Positions 10,501 to 55,985 of a stretch of DNA of 64,000 bases are shown here, piece after piece (the first letter of the stretch is position 1; each line of letters starts with the position of its first letter). The notes under the pieces are model-generated. The model made no database searches. It saw only the letters and a list, made by a program, of their open reading frames with translations, and was not told where the DNA came from. The position numbers and the translations under genes were made by a program. The stretch covers positions 1-64,000 of the forward strand of contig VSDK01012543.1 of NCBI GenBank assembly GCA_009767595.1, read 5' to 3'. This stretch comes from Symbiodinium kawagutii. Lineage: Eukaryota > Sar > Dinophyceae > Suessiales > Symbiodiniaceae.

Positions 10501-13500
10501 GCAAGTTCACACTGCATGTCGAATGTGCCGCTTAAGGCTACATTGCAGATCGGGTTTTGCAGAGTTCCTATGACATGTTTCAGAAGAACAAAGATGAAAC
10601 CCTGGATGAGTTGTCTGCTCTGGGCTTGCGTCACGTGGGCTATGGCATTCCCATTGAACTCTTCGGCCCCTTCTCAGAGGTGTGCGTCGAAGTCATGCGG
10701 CCCTTGATCCAAGAGTTACCCAACAGCAACGGCAGCACCCAACTAGTCTGGTGCCCCAAGGACAGGGCCCATCAGCTTCTTGGACTTCGGAGAGAGATCT
10801 CGGTGAGGGGATTTCTGTGAGGGTTTTTGTGAGGTGTCAATTCCCTGTTTGGAAGGCTGTAGGCGTTGCCCAATTGCCATGGGAAGGTCAGCTTTTGGAC
10901 TAAACCCTCTGAAATGACATACTTTTCTGACCACACTCAACACTAACAACCGTTCGTTGGAGAAGCTTTCCTGCTCAGTCGTTAGTCAGTAGGGCCAAAG
11001 GCAGCAAGTTCATATGCAGAGCAGAGGCTGGTTTGTTGTTTTTTTGCAAGCGAATAGGTGTAGGTTCTCAAACCTAGAAACACACATTGAGATACTGCTA
11101 GTTCTCACTCCGTTCTGACGTCCGGAGCCTATCTTCATCACGTTCAGGCTCATGTTGAGCGTGAGCCAAAGTTAAATGGTTGACTTCGTTCTGTTCGGAA
11201 ACACCGAGGTTGCCCGAGAACGAAGTTGCTGAGCACATGATGATTGAAGGTTTCCGCTGGTCCATCTCCTTGACCGCCCGGGTATTGGTGCGTACCATCA
11301 TGGACGGCTCCACGGCAGTGATGCAGGCCATCCACTTCGACGATGCCAAACGCCTGCGCCGAGCCCTGGTGGATGCTCCTAGATCTGAGCGGTGCATTTG
11401 GCAGCTGGCGGTGGAAGTTGGCAGCCAGTCCATTTCACCCATTTTCTGGGCCTTGAGGACTGGGGATCTCTGGGCCTTGAGGCAATGTAGATAGACTCGG
11501 TTTGGTGTCATTTCTTGGTAACAACAGACTCTTCTTGTCCACCGGAACAGAGACTCTTGAGATCGGTCTGTTGATTTGGCAGCGAGGAGTGGTGCTCACA
11601 CTACTGCAAAAGCCATGATCGAAGATGTGCTGACGATCCGAGCAGATAGTGGCTGAGCAGATGGTGCTAATCCTTTCACAACGAAAATCCTAGCACTTTT
11701 GAACAAGAAAGCAACCATGCAAACAAAATCAAGCTAATATGCTCAAAATTCCGGATAGTTGTCAAAAGTAGAAGCGTAGGTCTGTAGGTGTTGAGTCAAG
11801 CAATGTGGAGAACATTTTAACTTGTCGGATGCCACGTTGCATAAGGAGACAACTATTACTACGGCGCAGACGAGTTGTTCAAGTACCAGCCCAACATCGC
11901 TGACAACATCCTCCGCGAAGCTCCCTTCTTGGCGGAGACACTGCTCGAAGGTCTGATTTGGCGATCCCATAAGAGTCAGGAGATGCTGTCACCATGTTTG
12001 GAGAACACTCAAAGTGAGACATGTGACAGACATTTGTAAAGGGATGTAAGACATTTGTCAGAGATGTCGGAGCTGTTGCGAGGACAACTTGCGACCTGTG
12101 ATTTACTATGTGAAGCACTTGTTGCAAGACCCGGATGAAGATGAAATGCTGTCCAGGGCCCTGATCAGCTATGTGCGCTTCAATCATCCTCAGACGATCA
12201 TGCACCCAATCCTGACCTTTACTTTGGACTTGCTTTGGGAGAGGATGGCCAAGTGGTTCTTCCTGAAAGATCGGGTGTTGACTATGGTCAACTGTGCTTT
12301 GGCTACACACTTCCACCATAGTCACCTCCCTGCAACATAGGAATCAAACGTTCTCAAGGACCTCCAAAGAAACAGTTGGCAAATTTTGGGCAGGCAGTGT
12401 GCAGTGTGACATTCCAAGCTCTGAGGTGTCATCTTCATCCTGGCTCAATGCATGTTGAACCACCGAAACCAGCTTGAAGATCCAACGACTTCGATGGTTG
12501 TGGCTGTGATGCGAGCTTTGGCTTCTTGTCTGCACGAGTTCTGTAGGGTATGCGAGCTCCACCAGGAAATTATGGGATCCAGGATCTGACAGCAACGAAA
12601 TACCTGCCGCCTTTATTTTCCTTGATAGATTGTTCATTCATTCAGATTAATAACATGATAAATCTGCTGATGTGATTTGATATGTGAACATATGTCCACT
12701 TCACATTCCTAGACTTGGTCAACGTAGGAGCATTGCGCGCGAGCCACAGGTTTACTTCATTGGTTTCGGCCGCTTGCTCTATTGGCACGTGCGTCAGATC
12801 GTTCTGTCTTTCAAGCACAAAGAATTTGCCAAAGCGTTCTGCGGCTTCTGGGTGCCACAATACCTCACCAGCGGGTCAGCTCCATTTGCTTAGCTGAAGA
12901 TTTCTGAGACGACCTGGTGGCTGTTGATATTTCTCACCCGTTGCGTTGCATTGAGATGATGTGTTGATTTTTCCACTTTTTCGTGATGCTCTGACTCTCA
13001 AATGCACCTGAGGTCCCACATTCTGGGCTTTCTCCTAATGCTGGATTTGTTGGCCATGGCAAGTGTCGAGCCAATGTTTCATTGCTTGGGGGAGGACAGC
13101 GACAGCCGTGCAGTACGGTTCTATTGTGATGCCTGGACAGATGAAATGAGCCTCGTATACGAAGCTTGGTTGGAAATGAGGATTTCATGTTACAGAGATG
13201 CTTTTCCGTTGGCTTTGCTTCGCTTTACATACAGCACACATCTTGGCTTAGGAAATCTTTCTCGTCCTGGGTCTCTTCATCTACGTCATACTGATGGTTG
13301 AAGTTGGCAGCATTTCGGTGAGGCTTTCGGAGTACAGAGTCTTGTGTCTTCACGCCATAGAGCAGGTCCTGCTATGCTTGGCAGTGGTCTTTGTCACCAT
13401 CGCAGCCTTTGCGTTTGCAATCTCTGGGATGACTCGTGAGGCACGTGGAACTTTGAAGAACCAGAACGGTGCATTTGACAATTCAATGCATTCATCATTT

Positions 13501-15009
13501 TTTTTACTGCAAACAGTGCGTTGTGTCAGCCATCTTTGTTGTTTCCCAAATTCTTCAAACTTGTTTCCTAGCTGCCAAAAGCCGTCGGCATACCTGACTT
13601 AATCAGGCGGCACATGTCTCATCGAATGAGTGGGGAGATGTGGGCTCTGCGCTTTCCACTCTGATTCGACTGGCTTTTGGGGTCATGGACATGGAATCCA
13701 TCCAAGAAGTTTCTCATGCGACTTACCTCAACTCCTTTTCGAGCTTTTTGCTACTTTTCAGGATTTGTGCATGTAATCAGATCATGAGAATTCATAGATT
13801 TTTTTAAAATCTACACAGGCCGATGGCCTCATGGTTTCAGGGCTTGGCAGTCCATTCCCAAGTCCCTTGAGGAAAGTCCTTTCCTGGTCATTGTCATCGT
13901 TCTCTTCTTGATGGCAACTTACACATTTTTCTTCAACCTCTTGGTGTCGCAGTCTTTGGCAGAGTTTAAGAACTGCTTTTGATTAGCTGTGCTTGACTTT
14001 TCTAGACGGTTTTTTTTAATCCAGAAAATGAATACAGTAGATGGTATTTTCATTGGTCCTGCAGAAAACAAGGTTCTGCGGAGTCTACAGCTCTGTTGCT
14101 GCTGATATTAAGGGCCATGCCAGGCTTGCGCGCGGAGAAATCATCATTGAAACTTTCAAGTCAGTGAATCTTGGCAGCAAATAAATGCACATGGTACGGA
14201 TAGGGATTGATATGTGGCTCACCATGTTCCAGAAGGATATTTGAGGACCTTGGGAAGAACAAGCGAGGAGATAGGACATTCATTCAAAGGACACTGTTGG
14301 TGTTGAATATTTTGTTACCTCTCGGCAGCTTTATTGCTGTTGTTCACCGGACTTATGATTTGATTCTGCGTCAGAAAGGGGTCAGGCTTAGCATAGCCTA
14401 GCAGTTTTGTTTTAAATCGCGCCCTTTTGGCCCTGGGCCGGCTTGGGGATACCAGGAAGCGTGCAAAGTGGCAAAAGTTCATGGATTCCCTGCATTTGGA
14501 GAAGCGTGTGGATTTCGAAACAGGTGACATTGGACTGGCTGGAGGCCTCTCGCATTGAGCATAATCGGAGCTGGAATCAGCTGAAAATCATTGATGTTGA
14601 CATTATAGCTTAGTAAAACTGTTTTTCTCGGATTGTCTTCGTTTGTCCATGCTTTGGACAGGGGCACACATTGATGCAAAGGGAGGTTAACCCTATTCTT
14701 GGGATGTTGATGTCATTAGGATTTTGCAAAGGCGTTTGGCCCTTTTGTCAATGTTGTGCTGCAGGCATCAAAGACTTCGAACCAGCTCTCGCTCATCCCG
14801 TGGCAAAGGATCAGATCATTCGCTTCGGCGGACACACCGACCCTTCCCTGCCTTGGCCTGAGAAGATTCACGAGGATCGCTCTTTGGAACAAAACATCCA
14901 AAAGACCATTCAGAAGTCCTTACAGAAACTCTTGGGGAAGAGCAAAGTGGGATCGCTCTCCATCTCAGGGCTTGATAGTAGCAGTATGACAAGCAGCAGA
15001 ACCGAGTGA
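7588..15009 (+). CDS. Globin-domain/polycystin-like cation channel fusion protein, about 25 exons
   Basis: Exons joined in frame: 7588-7816, 7897-8051, 8170-8262, 8608-8683, 8985-9055, 9214-9381, 9558-9665, 9920-10048, 10136-10220, 10338-about 10430, 10563-about 10800, 11209-11454, 11587-11648, 11846-11979, 12083-about 12275, about 12426-12550, 12750-about 12875, 13012-13160, 13252-13440, 13607-13717, 13872-13951, 14073-14165, 14456-14544, 14765-15009. Two globin-like units each keep a candidate proximal His (ETLAFKHLGIEI; LGLRHVGYGIP), suggesting haem binding. Then come a cytoplasmic linker and a membrane part: hydrophobic segments around VIFILAQC, LLMLDLLAMA, EIFLVLGLFIYVILMV and VLLCLAVVFVTIAAFAF, a pore-like exon at 13607, and an S6-like VIVIVLFLMATYTFFFNLLV. 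The cytoplasmic tail ends at TGA 15007. The order resembles a large family I recall from dinoflagellate proteomes. Donors are mostly GA or GC. The true start may lie upstream of ATG 7588, because the frame is open back to an AG at 7572. Ligand and ion selectivity are not inferable. Confidence 0.8.
8313..8381 (+). repeat. 10-bp tandem repeat CTATGCCATG
   Basis: Six perfect copies of CTATGCCATG (8321-8380) plus a partial one lie in the intron following exon 8170-8262 of the globin-channel gene. Confidence 0.9.
9258..9303 (+). repeat. In-frame 9-bp repeat encoding Asp-Gly-Asn
   Basis: About five copies of GACGGCAAC lie inside exon 9214-9381 and encode a (DGN)n loop ahead of the second globin-like unit. 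The repeat keeps the reading frame and is probably a flexible, polymorphic linker. Confidence 0.75.
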
Positions 15010-16832
15010 AGATGCCTATAATGCGCTCGTGTTATTGAGCCTTCAACTCTGCATGTTCGCCCACCAGCATGGCGCTACGTTTGAAGCATACCTTGTCCCC
15101 AGCATTGAAAGCATATGCTGCAGCCTATGCTTTGTGTGATGCTGCGCTTTTGTGGTGTAGTGCATTTGTAATCTCAGCCAGGAAGAGGAACATGTTCTAA
15201 CTGCGACGGCACTGAAACTGGGGCAGGCTTGCGGTTGCGATTGTGTAGGTGGGCGATTGATATTTAAACACGCTAGTGGTGACCCTTGCGTTCGAGGAAC
15301 TCTCCGCAAGTTCCACTGGTCTTTTTGAACATTTCAGCCCTGTGCAAAGATGCACAATTTCTGCTCGACAACATGCGCTTGTTAAGACGTGTCAGAGAGT
15401 CAGAAAATACATGTCTTGCAGCACGCGATAGTCTTTCTAGATTCTTTATTCACTTCTTTACACCTGTCTCAATTTGTTGTGTCTTGCCGTTAATCTTGCG
15501 TCTGCTCCATTGTTGCACAGCTGAGTCAGATGGCGAGGATCAGTTTGAAAGGAAGTGGCGAAATGTCTCAGTACTTTGCCAAGCTCCATTCACCCTTTAT
15601 CTATTTTATTCATATTCATCTTATTCATATTCCTTCATATTTATCATATTCATAAAATGAACCTTTACCATTATGGTTTGTTCTGGGTATTTATTCTCCA
15701 TGGTTTTTACCATTTTAGTTTGCGCCATTTTGCTGGTTCTCTCTGCAGCTGCGGAGATGTATTGAATTGTGCATTGCACTCAGGGCCTTTCCCCACTTGG
15801 GAAAGTTCTTAACTTTTTGATGAACTGACACACCTTTCGGTGGAAAGTCTTTAAGCAGGGATTTGCCTTTATTCAGGCTGCTCTGCGGTCTATTTTGGTC
15901 GATGCCCACCTTGCATCATTTGCGTGTCTCCTTTGGTGTGAGCTGTAAGGCATGGCAAGAGCCTTTGGATCAGTTCTGTGTGGATAGTCTGTGCAGTGCG
16001 GAGATTTGGGCAGAAACGCTCACAGCTCCCGCCAGGCATGTTGACATGTTGACACCCTCATGATTCTTGACAGCAAAAGAACGTAACCAGATCAGCAGCT
16101 TTCATTGACACCTTGAGCTTTTGGCAAGAGCTGTTTCAGTCATGCAGCCCGCCTACGGCCGGCAACCAACTCCACTCCGCTGTGCTTCAGCAGAGACTGG
16201 CGCAGCATCTTGAGATCTCTGAAGTGATGCGGGACGCGCGGCATCTGTGAGATTGCAAATACATATTGTAACCAAATACCAGATTATTTTGGCGCCTCAA
16301 CGATAGTCAGAAAAAGGCTGCGCCCTAACCTGTAGACTTCTGAAGTGAAATCTGACCTGGGGTCATTTGCAATCGTTACCTTTTGAGACATTGATCTACA
16401 GAAATGTCATATGCAGATACACATTTGGAAGAAAGGAAGGCCTCTTGACTTGCGCTCACAGTGAAAGAGAATCCAAGATGGAATTAAGAAGCCAGGAAGT
16501 CTTCCCGAAGAAAAAGGATAGACAAGGTATACCTGCCAGCAGAAGCAAGCGCAAACGTATGAATAAGCTTCAACTAGATCCAAAAACATCGAGAATCATC
16601 CATAAGTACACTTCAGCATCAATTGAATTAAGCTTAACTTATTAAGCTTAGAAGCTTCAGATTGTTAGGGTTTGATCACCCTAAACCTTTCCCCTTTGAA
16701 AAATAGATCCACATTCCTGGATTTAGAAATCCAAATTCAAAGAGTAAGACCCTTAAATTGAAGGATTCCAGACTCTTAAATTAAGATCTTAAGATCTTAG
16801 ATTTCGATTTGATTTTTTCTTTTACTTTTTGA
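15010..16832. other. Intergenic sequence downstream of the channel gene
   Basis: No gene recognised. The stretch includes an AT-rich run of TTATTCATATTCA type (about 15,600-15,660) and AT-rich sequence with several AAGCTT and AAGATCTTAAGATCTT blocks (16,620-16,800). There is no convincing polyadenylation or promoter signal; dinoflagellates generally lack TATA boxes and AATAAA signals. Confidence 0.4.
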
Positions 16833-17249
16833 TTACATAAATTGTGAAAATGTGAAGCATTTCGAGGAGGCTTTGGAGGCAGTATTTCGATCGCCAATGC
16901 GGTGCAGCGCCCTCTGAATGTGTTCCAGTATGATCTCGGTGCTAGTTGTTGCCATCGTTTCAAACATGTATGAGTGAGTGCTCGCAAGGTTTAGACGTTT
17001 TGGCTCACAAGATGTGAACGACAGCGAAAACAGACATGGTTTGTGTTTGATGATAAACTCTTGTAGCTTCGCTAGAGCTATTGGCGAGCATTCAACATCA
17101 ACGTGCAAAAACTTGATTCGCACTGTCATCAGCTTGTTTGTAACATGTTTGAATCCATGCTTCAGCCTTTGCGCAAGAGAGCGCTCTGAAAATGGTTCAA
17201 TGAACAGGTGCGCAACGGTGTAAGTTCCAACACTCATTTGTTGAGACAT
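16833..17249 (-). CDS. Possible minus-strand exon or small gene, unrecognised
   Basis: This is a 138-codon open frame on the minus strand starting with ATG at 17249. Its translation has a natural-looking mix of charged and hydrophobic residues (for example LFIEPFSERSLAQRLKHGF and TSTEIILEHIQRALHRIGD). It matches nothing I recognise, and no splice or start context supports it. It would be the only minus-strand gene between the channel gene and PMS2. Chance openness is quite possible. Confidence 0.22.
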   Translation of the reverse strand: MSQQMSVGTYTVAHLFIEPFSERSLAQRLKHGFKHVTNKLMTVRIKFLHVDVECSPIALAKLQEFIIKHKPCLFSLSFTSCEPKRLNLASTHSYMFETMATTSTEIILEHIQRALHRIGDRNTASKASSKCFTFSQFM

Positions 17250-17353
17250 CAGTGTTGCATTCTGTAAGAGTCACGTTTTCATCTGACCAACACGTGTCAA
17301 ACTTTTCGTTTGACCAACATTCTGGTTTGTCAGTTGTGAAAGTTTCTTTTGAG

Positions 17354-50064
<32,711 letters not shown>

Positions 50065-50700
50065 CTCCAGCGGAGTATCAGAATGACTGGGTTAGGTATC
50101 ACACATTGTCAGACTTGAAACTGCGAGGATAGAAACAGAACTGGCCTTGCGCAGAGGCTCCCAAAAGGACGCTCTCCGTGTTCAAGGTTGGCGCGTGATG
50201 TGCCAAGGCTCTCTGGAAAGCATCACTTGTGGGGAGCCTTTCTTGAGAAGATGCTGCCATGAAACATGCCCAGATCTTTGCAGGACAACAATTGAAGTTC
50301 CCCCGCTGCCATGGCACAAGCTGAAACATGCTGAAACCTAACAAAGAGCATCGTCAAGACATGCCACAGCTCTAGCCATGCTGCTATTCAGAAGTGGCCC
50401 CATGGAGAATTCAAAATGACACTTCAGCATCCACTATTGAAAAGGATGATATCCCAGAGCCACGGTATCGCTGCGACAACATGGAATGCAAGTCCATTCC
50501 CTAGCAGCCCCTTTCCTTGACCCAGTATTTGCGAATTGCGAAGGAACATCACGTGATTCGGTAGCATCTTGATGGTTCATAGCGGTCGTTTGATGGTCGA
50601 TGAATGGTCAATGGTTGACAGGGGACAAGCATCAGATGTTCAGCTGTTTCCATCAATTCTTGTTGTTTCAGGTCTTTTACATAGAAAAATCATGAAAAAT
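50065..50700. other. Intergenic sequence after PMS2
   Basis: No gene recognised. Contains GATGGTTGATGG-type short repeats around 50,570-50,620. One open frame (50,147-50,341) has no support. Confidence 0.4.
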
Positions 50701-50908
50701 CTGGTTTCTTTGGCAGCTTGAAACCCATCTTGCACGGCAACCCAACCACCCTCCAACCCACCGCCAAGCCGAGCTGCTGCCATGGCTTCTTTCACCCGTC
50801 AGCTGCGCAGAGAGCGGCGCTGTGTGCGCCTAGGCCACCGGTTGCTTCAAAATCACCGCATGAAAAAACCCACCAACTTCTTTGCTTTAAAGATTCTGTG
50901 CCGTTCAG

Positions 50909-53145
50909 CTGACCCAGTGGTATGAAGAGTTGGGAAGCTTCAGAAAAACCTTCAAGAAACATTTTTTTCTCTCTCTTTTCGGCTTCAGCTTTCACCCATC
51001 TTCAGCTAACATGAACAGTTGCAGTTTGCAGGCGCCTGCGCAGCTTTGCCGCCATATCTTGGCGTGCTCTACTTGGTGCCAGTGCAACTCCGGAGCCCGT
51101 GCTTCGCACACTTAGGCAGTGATGAGCGATCACAGGATGTGGTCCTTGGTTCAGCTGGTTGACAAGAGGGTAGATAACAGTTGTGGTAGCTATATCATAT
51201 CTGATGATATATGATGATGTTGTATGTTGACAACATGTGATAACATGTTATAGCATGCTTATAGCATCGCAAGTTGTTGGCGGGTTCAGTCCAAGACCCC
51301 AACGATCCTTGCAGGTCAAAGATTTCACAGCGACCTCGCAACGGATAGGCACGGCCTTTCTGCACGCCTGGGGAGAATAGATAGACCCTTTGAATGGCGA
51401 TCGTCTCAATGTAGAAGTTGTGCATGAGTTACAACAATATAATAATAATATAGGTTTGTAATCACTATTGTTATATTTTTATCACTATCACTATTGTTAT
51501 TGTTATTTCTGTTAATTACTGTTATTTTCATTGGTCCATGTGTAAGTCATATATTTGGCAGCTGGAGACGTTTGGATGACAATGGATGACAAGACATGTC
51601 TTGATTTCTCATGGTGATTCGGACACTCTCCAATCCATTGCAGGTTGCAACAGCTGGGCAGAAGCATTTCGGTGGAAGTGAGTCCCAACTCTGACACCGA
51701 CAGACACTTGACATGGATTCAATGGATTCAATGCAAGGTTAAGCATGGACAATGATGGTTTCGGATGCCATGGTCAATGATGGTTGATGGTGCTCAATGT
51801 CAACCCTAGCCTAATAAACCCTTGATGAATCAAGGGGCGCGTCACATGTTAATCGGAAATCGGAACTTTTTGGATGTGCCCTTTTATGAACTACCCCAGG
51901 GTCTAGTAATCCTGGCTTAAGCAGACAATGCAAAGAGGGCAGTGATTTGCTAGATGCCAGCAGTTCATAAAGCAGGCGGGCATTCATAGTGTAGTGTGTC
52001 ACATTTGACATAGAATCAATCAGCACACAGTACAATGCGGGCATTTAAGACGCCAAAGCTTCAAAAGAAAGTCGCTGATCAGGTGTAACACATGACATTG
52101 GAGGTCATCCACAAATTTCAAGATACCAGAGAAGGAGGAAATCATTTCTTGGATTTTCTTCAGGTGCAGAGAGTGTCTCCGCAATTCTCCGTAGAGAGCA
52201 ACTTCCACCGAACAGCCTGGGACTTGGCAGTGCTGAAGATGTGACTTTTTGTTGAGCGTCCTTGTGCTATGCTTTTGCAAGCTGTGATCCTGACTGAGCT
52301 CGCGTTTGAGGCTGTGTCTTCGTGAACATGGTAAAGACTACAGCCACTGGTCAGCCAGTGTCAGATCCATCTCTTTGTGGAGTTAACCCTGAAGGGCAAC
52401 TTCATAGGTATGGTCACTGGAAGTGGTTAGTGATCCAACAAGGATAGACATTTTTTTGGAGCCCGGGTAGCCTCAGCCATTGGGGACTGTGCTCCAGGCT
52501 GATCACTTCAGCAATGTGGCGGAGACCTCAAGGGCGTTGTTTGCTGAAGGACGAAACGGAGAAACGGAGAACTCTCAACGGGGTGAAGGGCTGCAGATGT
52601 GGAGCTGGTGATGACGGAAAAATGTTGGAAAGGTCCACGAAGTTTTTCAGAAAGCTGGTGAGTTCTGCATCACGTTTTCGCAGCTCCACCGTGCAGGATA
52701 CGATCCGATTCCACACCTGCCAATCTCTCGGCTCTCCACAGCGGAAGACTTTCATGCCACCTTGGAGATGCTGACCCAGGCAGTGAATCAGCTCCAGAGC
52801 TCCTTGTTGCTCTGGACAGAGCGTAACATGAAGACCAACATCGTTGATTCAATACTGTGTTCCATCTCATGTAATACCACTGATACAGCGGTGTAAAAAA
52901 CGTCAAACATGAACAACCAAAGAAGCAAATGAATGAATATATACAAATATCTGTAAGCATATGCAGAAATATGCAGAGTATTTGTAGTTTGTTCATATTT
53001 GTTCACTGTGTAAATTGCGCTATGCCTTCGCAGTGAAGAGTCGGAGGCCGGTGCTAAGCAGCTCCTCTTGGTGGCTGGAAATGACCTGCCCGAGCGCCTG
53101 AAAAACGACGAGCTCCGCTATCGCCTGGGAACCCAAGGGTCACGG
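50909..53145 (+). CDS. Unrecognised multi-exon gene; helical, possibly BAR-like
   Basis: Likely exons: 50909-about 50957 (LTQWYEELGSFRKTFKK), 51315-51374 (VKDFTATSQRIGTAFLHAWG), 52697-about 52853 (AEDFHATLEMLTQAVNQLQS, LWTERNMKTNIVDSIL) and 53034-about 53145 (AKQLLLVAGNDLPERLKNDE). All follow AG acceptors and are strongly helical. The order of an F-A-x-LG-like helix, a DP segment, and a long helix ending in Asn-x-x-Asp-Ser resembles a BAR/AH membrane-curvature domain; this is a weak, pattern-based inference and no diagnostic motif exists. The first exon and C-terminus are not found. It may continue into the exons at 55-58 kb. Confidence 0.4.
51425..51545. repeat. AT-rich low-complexity sequence (ATA/TTA/ACTATTG repeats)
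   Basis: AATAATAATA followed by TCACTATTGTTAT repeats in an intron. A neighbouring stretch (51,185-51,265) has ATATGATGAT and AACATGTTAT short palindromes. Confidence 0.7.
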
Positions 53146-53224
53146 CGAGGCCAAGGAGGCCCTTTTGGAAGTGACAGTTCTCTTCAGAAAGTCATTAAAA
53201 CAGAATTTAAAGCTTTTAAATAGA

Positions 53225-53362
53225 ATTTGAGTCATACTTATTTGAAAAGGGTAATGGAAGGCATTTGAGTCATACTTATTTGAGTATTAAGCGTAATGAA
53301 AAGGCCATTAAAACTTCATATACATTAGAACTTCATTTGAGTTAATGGCCTTTTCATTAAGC
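53225..53362. repeat. 21-bp direct repeats and a 21-bp hairpin
   Basis: ATTTGAGTCATACTTATTTGA occurs twice, at 53225-53245 and 53263-53283. Directly after it, GCGTAATGAAAAGGCCATTA (from 53291) and TTAATGGCCTTTTCATTAAG (from 53342) form an inverted pair with 20 of 21 matches around a 30-bp loop. The local sequence is AT-rich and lies outside recognised exons. It could be a small transposon footprint. Confidence 0.75.
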
Positions 53363-53369
53363 ATTTGAA

Positions 53370-55100
53370 GTTCTCTTATCAAAGGCCATGTATGAAGCAA
53401 TTGAGCTTAAATGCATCAATGAGTCTGAGCCACTATTGATCATAACTCCTGACTTATGATTTTTTTAATCGTTTGTGAGTCTCAAGCGCTTTAACAAGCA
53501 TAAATACAAAAAGCATCTATTGACTGTTCAGTAGCCATCCATGGCTTCCATTGATTCGCATCACTCACGGAGTGGGTTCAGTAGACTGCGGCACCGCCAA
53601 AGGCAGTGTAAGTGACCTGCTGAAGGCTGGGTCGCGAGGATACCACCATTTCATCACTGACAACTGGAAAAGGGAAGCGAAAACAGGGAAACGTATGCTG
53701 AAACCCTTTCCAATTGGTGATGAAATGATTAAATCAGCGTTAGGAAAGGATTGTCCCTTGGGCAGCTGGATTCTTCTCTGACCCCAGTGATAGGCATCCC
53801 GAGCTGCTGAGGCCGAGATAGAGACCATCAAGTCGGCGGGAATCCAAAGTGTTGCCCTCGCTGGCTTGCCAGATAGTCCCTCGCTCAGGCGATGAGAGGC
53901 TACGAAAAGAGCAACCATAAATTGGAAACAGAAATCATAATGATACTCTACGAGAGACATGTTTAGCAGTCCTTAGTCATGAACTACTGCTACATTTTCC
54001 CATGACTAGTTTGCTTGATGGTTGTTTGAGATGTTTAACGATCATTCGACGATGGTGAAGTAGCCACCTCCGACAAGAACTCAGTCAAACCGCTTGAGGT
54101 CCTCAATGGCGTGGCTGGAGCGAAAAGGCCTGGAATCCAAGGAATTGATACAGCGGAATCCATAGGGTGAAAAGGCATGCCTGTAGCAATGTTACAGTGG
54201 TGTAACGGCACTTGACAGCAAACCGATGGTATATTTAGTATAACATAATATTTTGTCGAACAGTACAATGGCATGATTTAAAGAGATAACAATGGTGCAA
54301 GAGTATCACGGTATGGTAAAGCCGCATGAACCAGTTACTATGACACATTACGATGACTTGCCGGCCAGAGTTTTTCGGCGCTCTCACTTGAGTCGTGAAA
54401 ATCCAAATTAAGGATGAAACTACCAGAGAGCCATGGAGGATTCCAATCCATGGGCAAGAGCCACTCTCAACCAGTCCCCAAGGTGGCCTCGGCTACTAAG
54501 CTGCCAGGCCGCCACAAAGGTTCTGGTCGACAAAGCGTCGTTGGCTAAGTGCAGAGTTCAAGTTGTAGCCGATCTGTGGCAAGTTCAAGCGCGAAACTGT
54601 CTGGGATTAGTTGCTCTGCACGTTGGTTCAGAGCTTTCTTGCTGGCGCACCTAACCTGTTGGATGGCTGATGGATTGTCATGAGTTGAGGATCCATTGCA
54701 TATGCTGAAGGATCTTTAGCCAGTTGGCCACAAATCATGGTTAAACCAAGCAAGTCATTTACTACTGTAATGGTCCTGACCAATGATCGCTACCAAATCC
54801 CAAGATGTATACGAAGAATCCCAAGTTTATGGATCCTCATGGGCCGGCCTTGCTGAGGCGGCTGATCCTTGAGGCTGGTCTTCAGGTAGTGGTCCTTGCC
54901 TCAGGGGTCGCATGGCAGCAACTCAGAAATCTATGGCTTCGAAACACTAATAGAATCAGTCTTCAACAATGATCCGCAATATTCACCTGAGCTGTTCACT
55001 AAGCCACTAATGGAGCTAAACATCAACCATTCATCTTCACTACGCCACGACTGGTGAGCTGAACATGAACCATTGGTTGAAACTGCTCGACCGGTGGCTG
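53370..55100. other. Mostly non-coding stretch with weak open frames
   Basis: Open frames at 53,551-53,781 and 54,433-54,654 have plausible composition but no splice context or recognisable family. The remainder is AT-rich intron or spacer. Confidence 0.3.
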
Positions 55101-55109
55101 TTTCTGCAG

Positions 55110-55935
55110 GTGGCCACACAGTTCTGCTTCAATCCGCGGCACTTGCTGCGATGGCTTGGGAACGCCACGTCTGCGATGGAGGACTGAACGACCGACGGTG
55201 CCTTGGGAGGAATGGAATCATGGGATGGTCATGGGATGGTCATGGGAATCTTCACAAGCTGGGCCCCAGCTGGGCGGTTGCCCTTGTTGTCCCTTCTTAC
55301 CTCGATCTCCAGGAGCTGCAAAGAGAAGTGGAAGTGGAAGATGCCGTGAGTTTCCGCATTGGTGTTCCAGGGCCTACCCAGCTTCAGAAGCGTGGGAACC
55401 CAGCGGACTGTGTGGGAACTGTGTGGAACATACCCGCTGATAGAGAAGAATGATCAATTGATCGAGAATCATTGATCCTTACCAACCATTGCTGATCATC
55501 ATCCCAGTTGCTATCAATTTTCTATCAGTTGGCATTGTATTTGCCATATCAGTTGATTTCTGGAGCTTCATCAGTACCAGCATCAGTTCTCATCCGTTCG
55601 CCAGTCGCTCAGGTTGCGGCGCATCTCCGACATCTGCCAGGCGTGGTGGAGCCCTGCCAGGTCTGCCCGGGTAGCCCTCCACTGTGTGGTCCCTGCCAGG
55701 TGCCTCGTGGTTTCCTGCATCCTTCGATGTTCGATCTGGTGCTCCAAGGAGCCACCAGAGTATCTCGGCGAGCCGTGTGGTGTTGTCCTTGGCAGATCCA
55801 TACCCTGGGGACCCATCAGAGTGGAGTGGTGAATCACCGTTGCCAGTGGTATCCACTACTAGTCCCTGATGACCACGACAACGACAACAACAACAACAGC
55901 AACAACGACAACAACCACCATCAAGGTTAATAATC

Positions 55936-55985
<50 letters not shown>

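Noticed and set aside
16660..16690. Telomere-like TTAGGGTTT and CCCTAAACC
   Set aside because: Single units in inverted arrangement around TGATCA, not a tandem array; too short to be a telomere relic.
16989..17012. Resemblance to the dinoflagellate spliced-leader sequence (GTTTTGGCTCACAAG)
   Set aside because: Only part of the leader matches, with an inserted base, and no gene follows it. I treat it as chance similarity.
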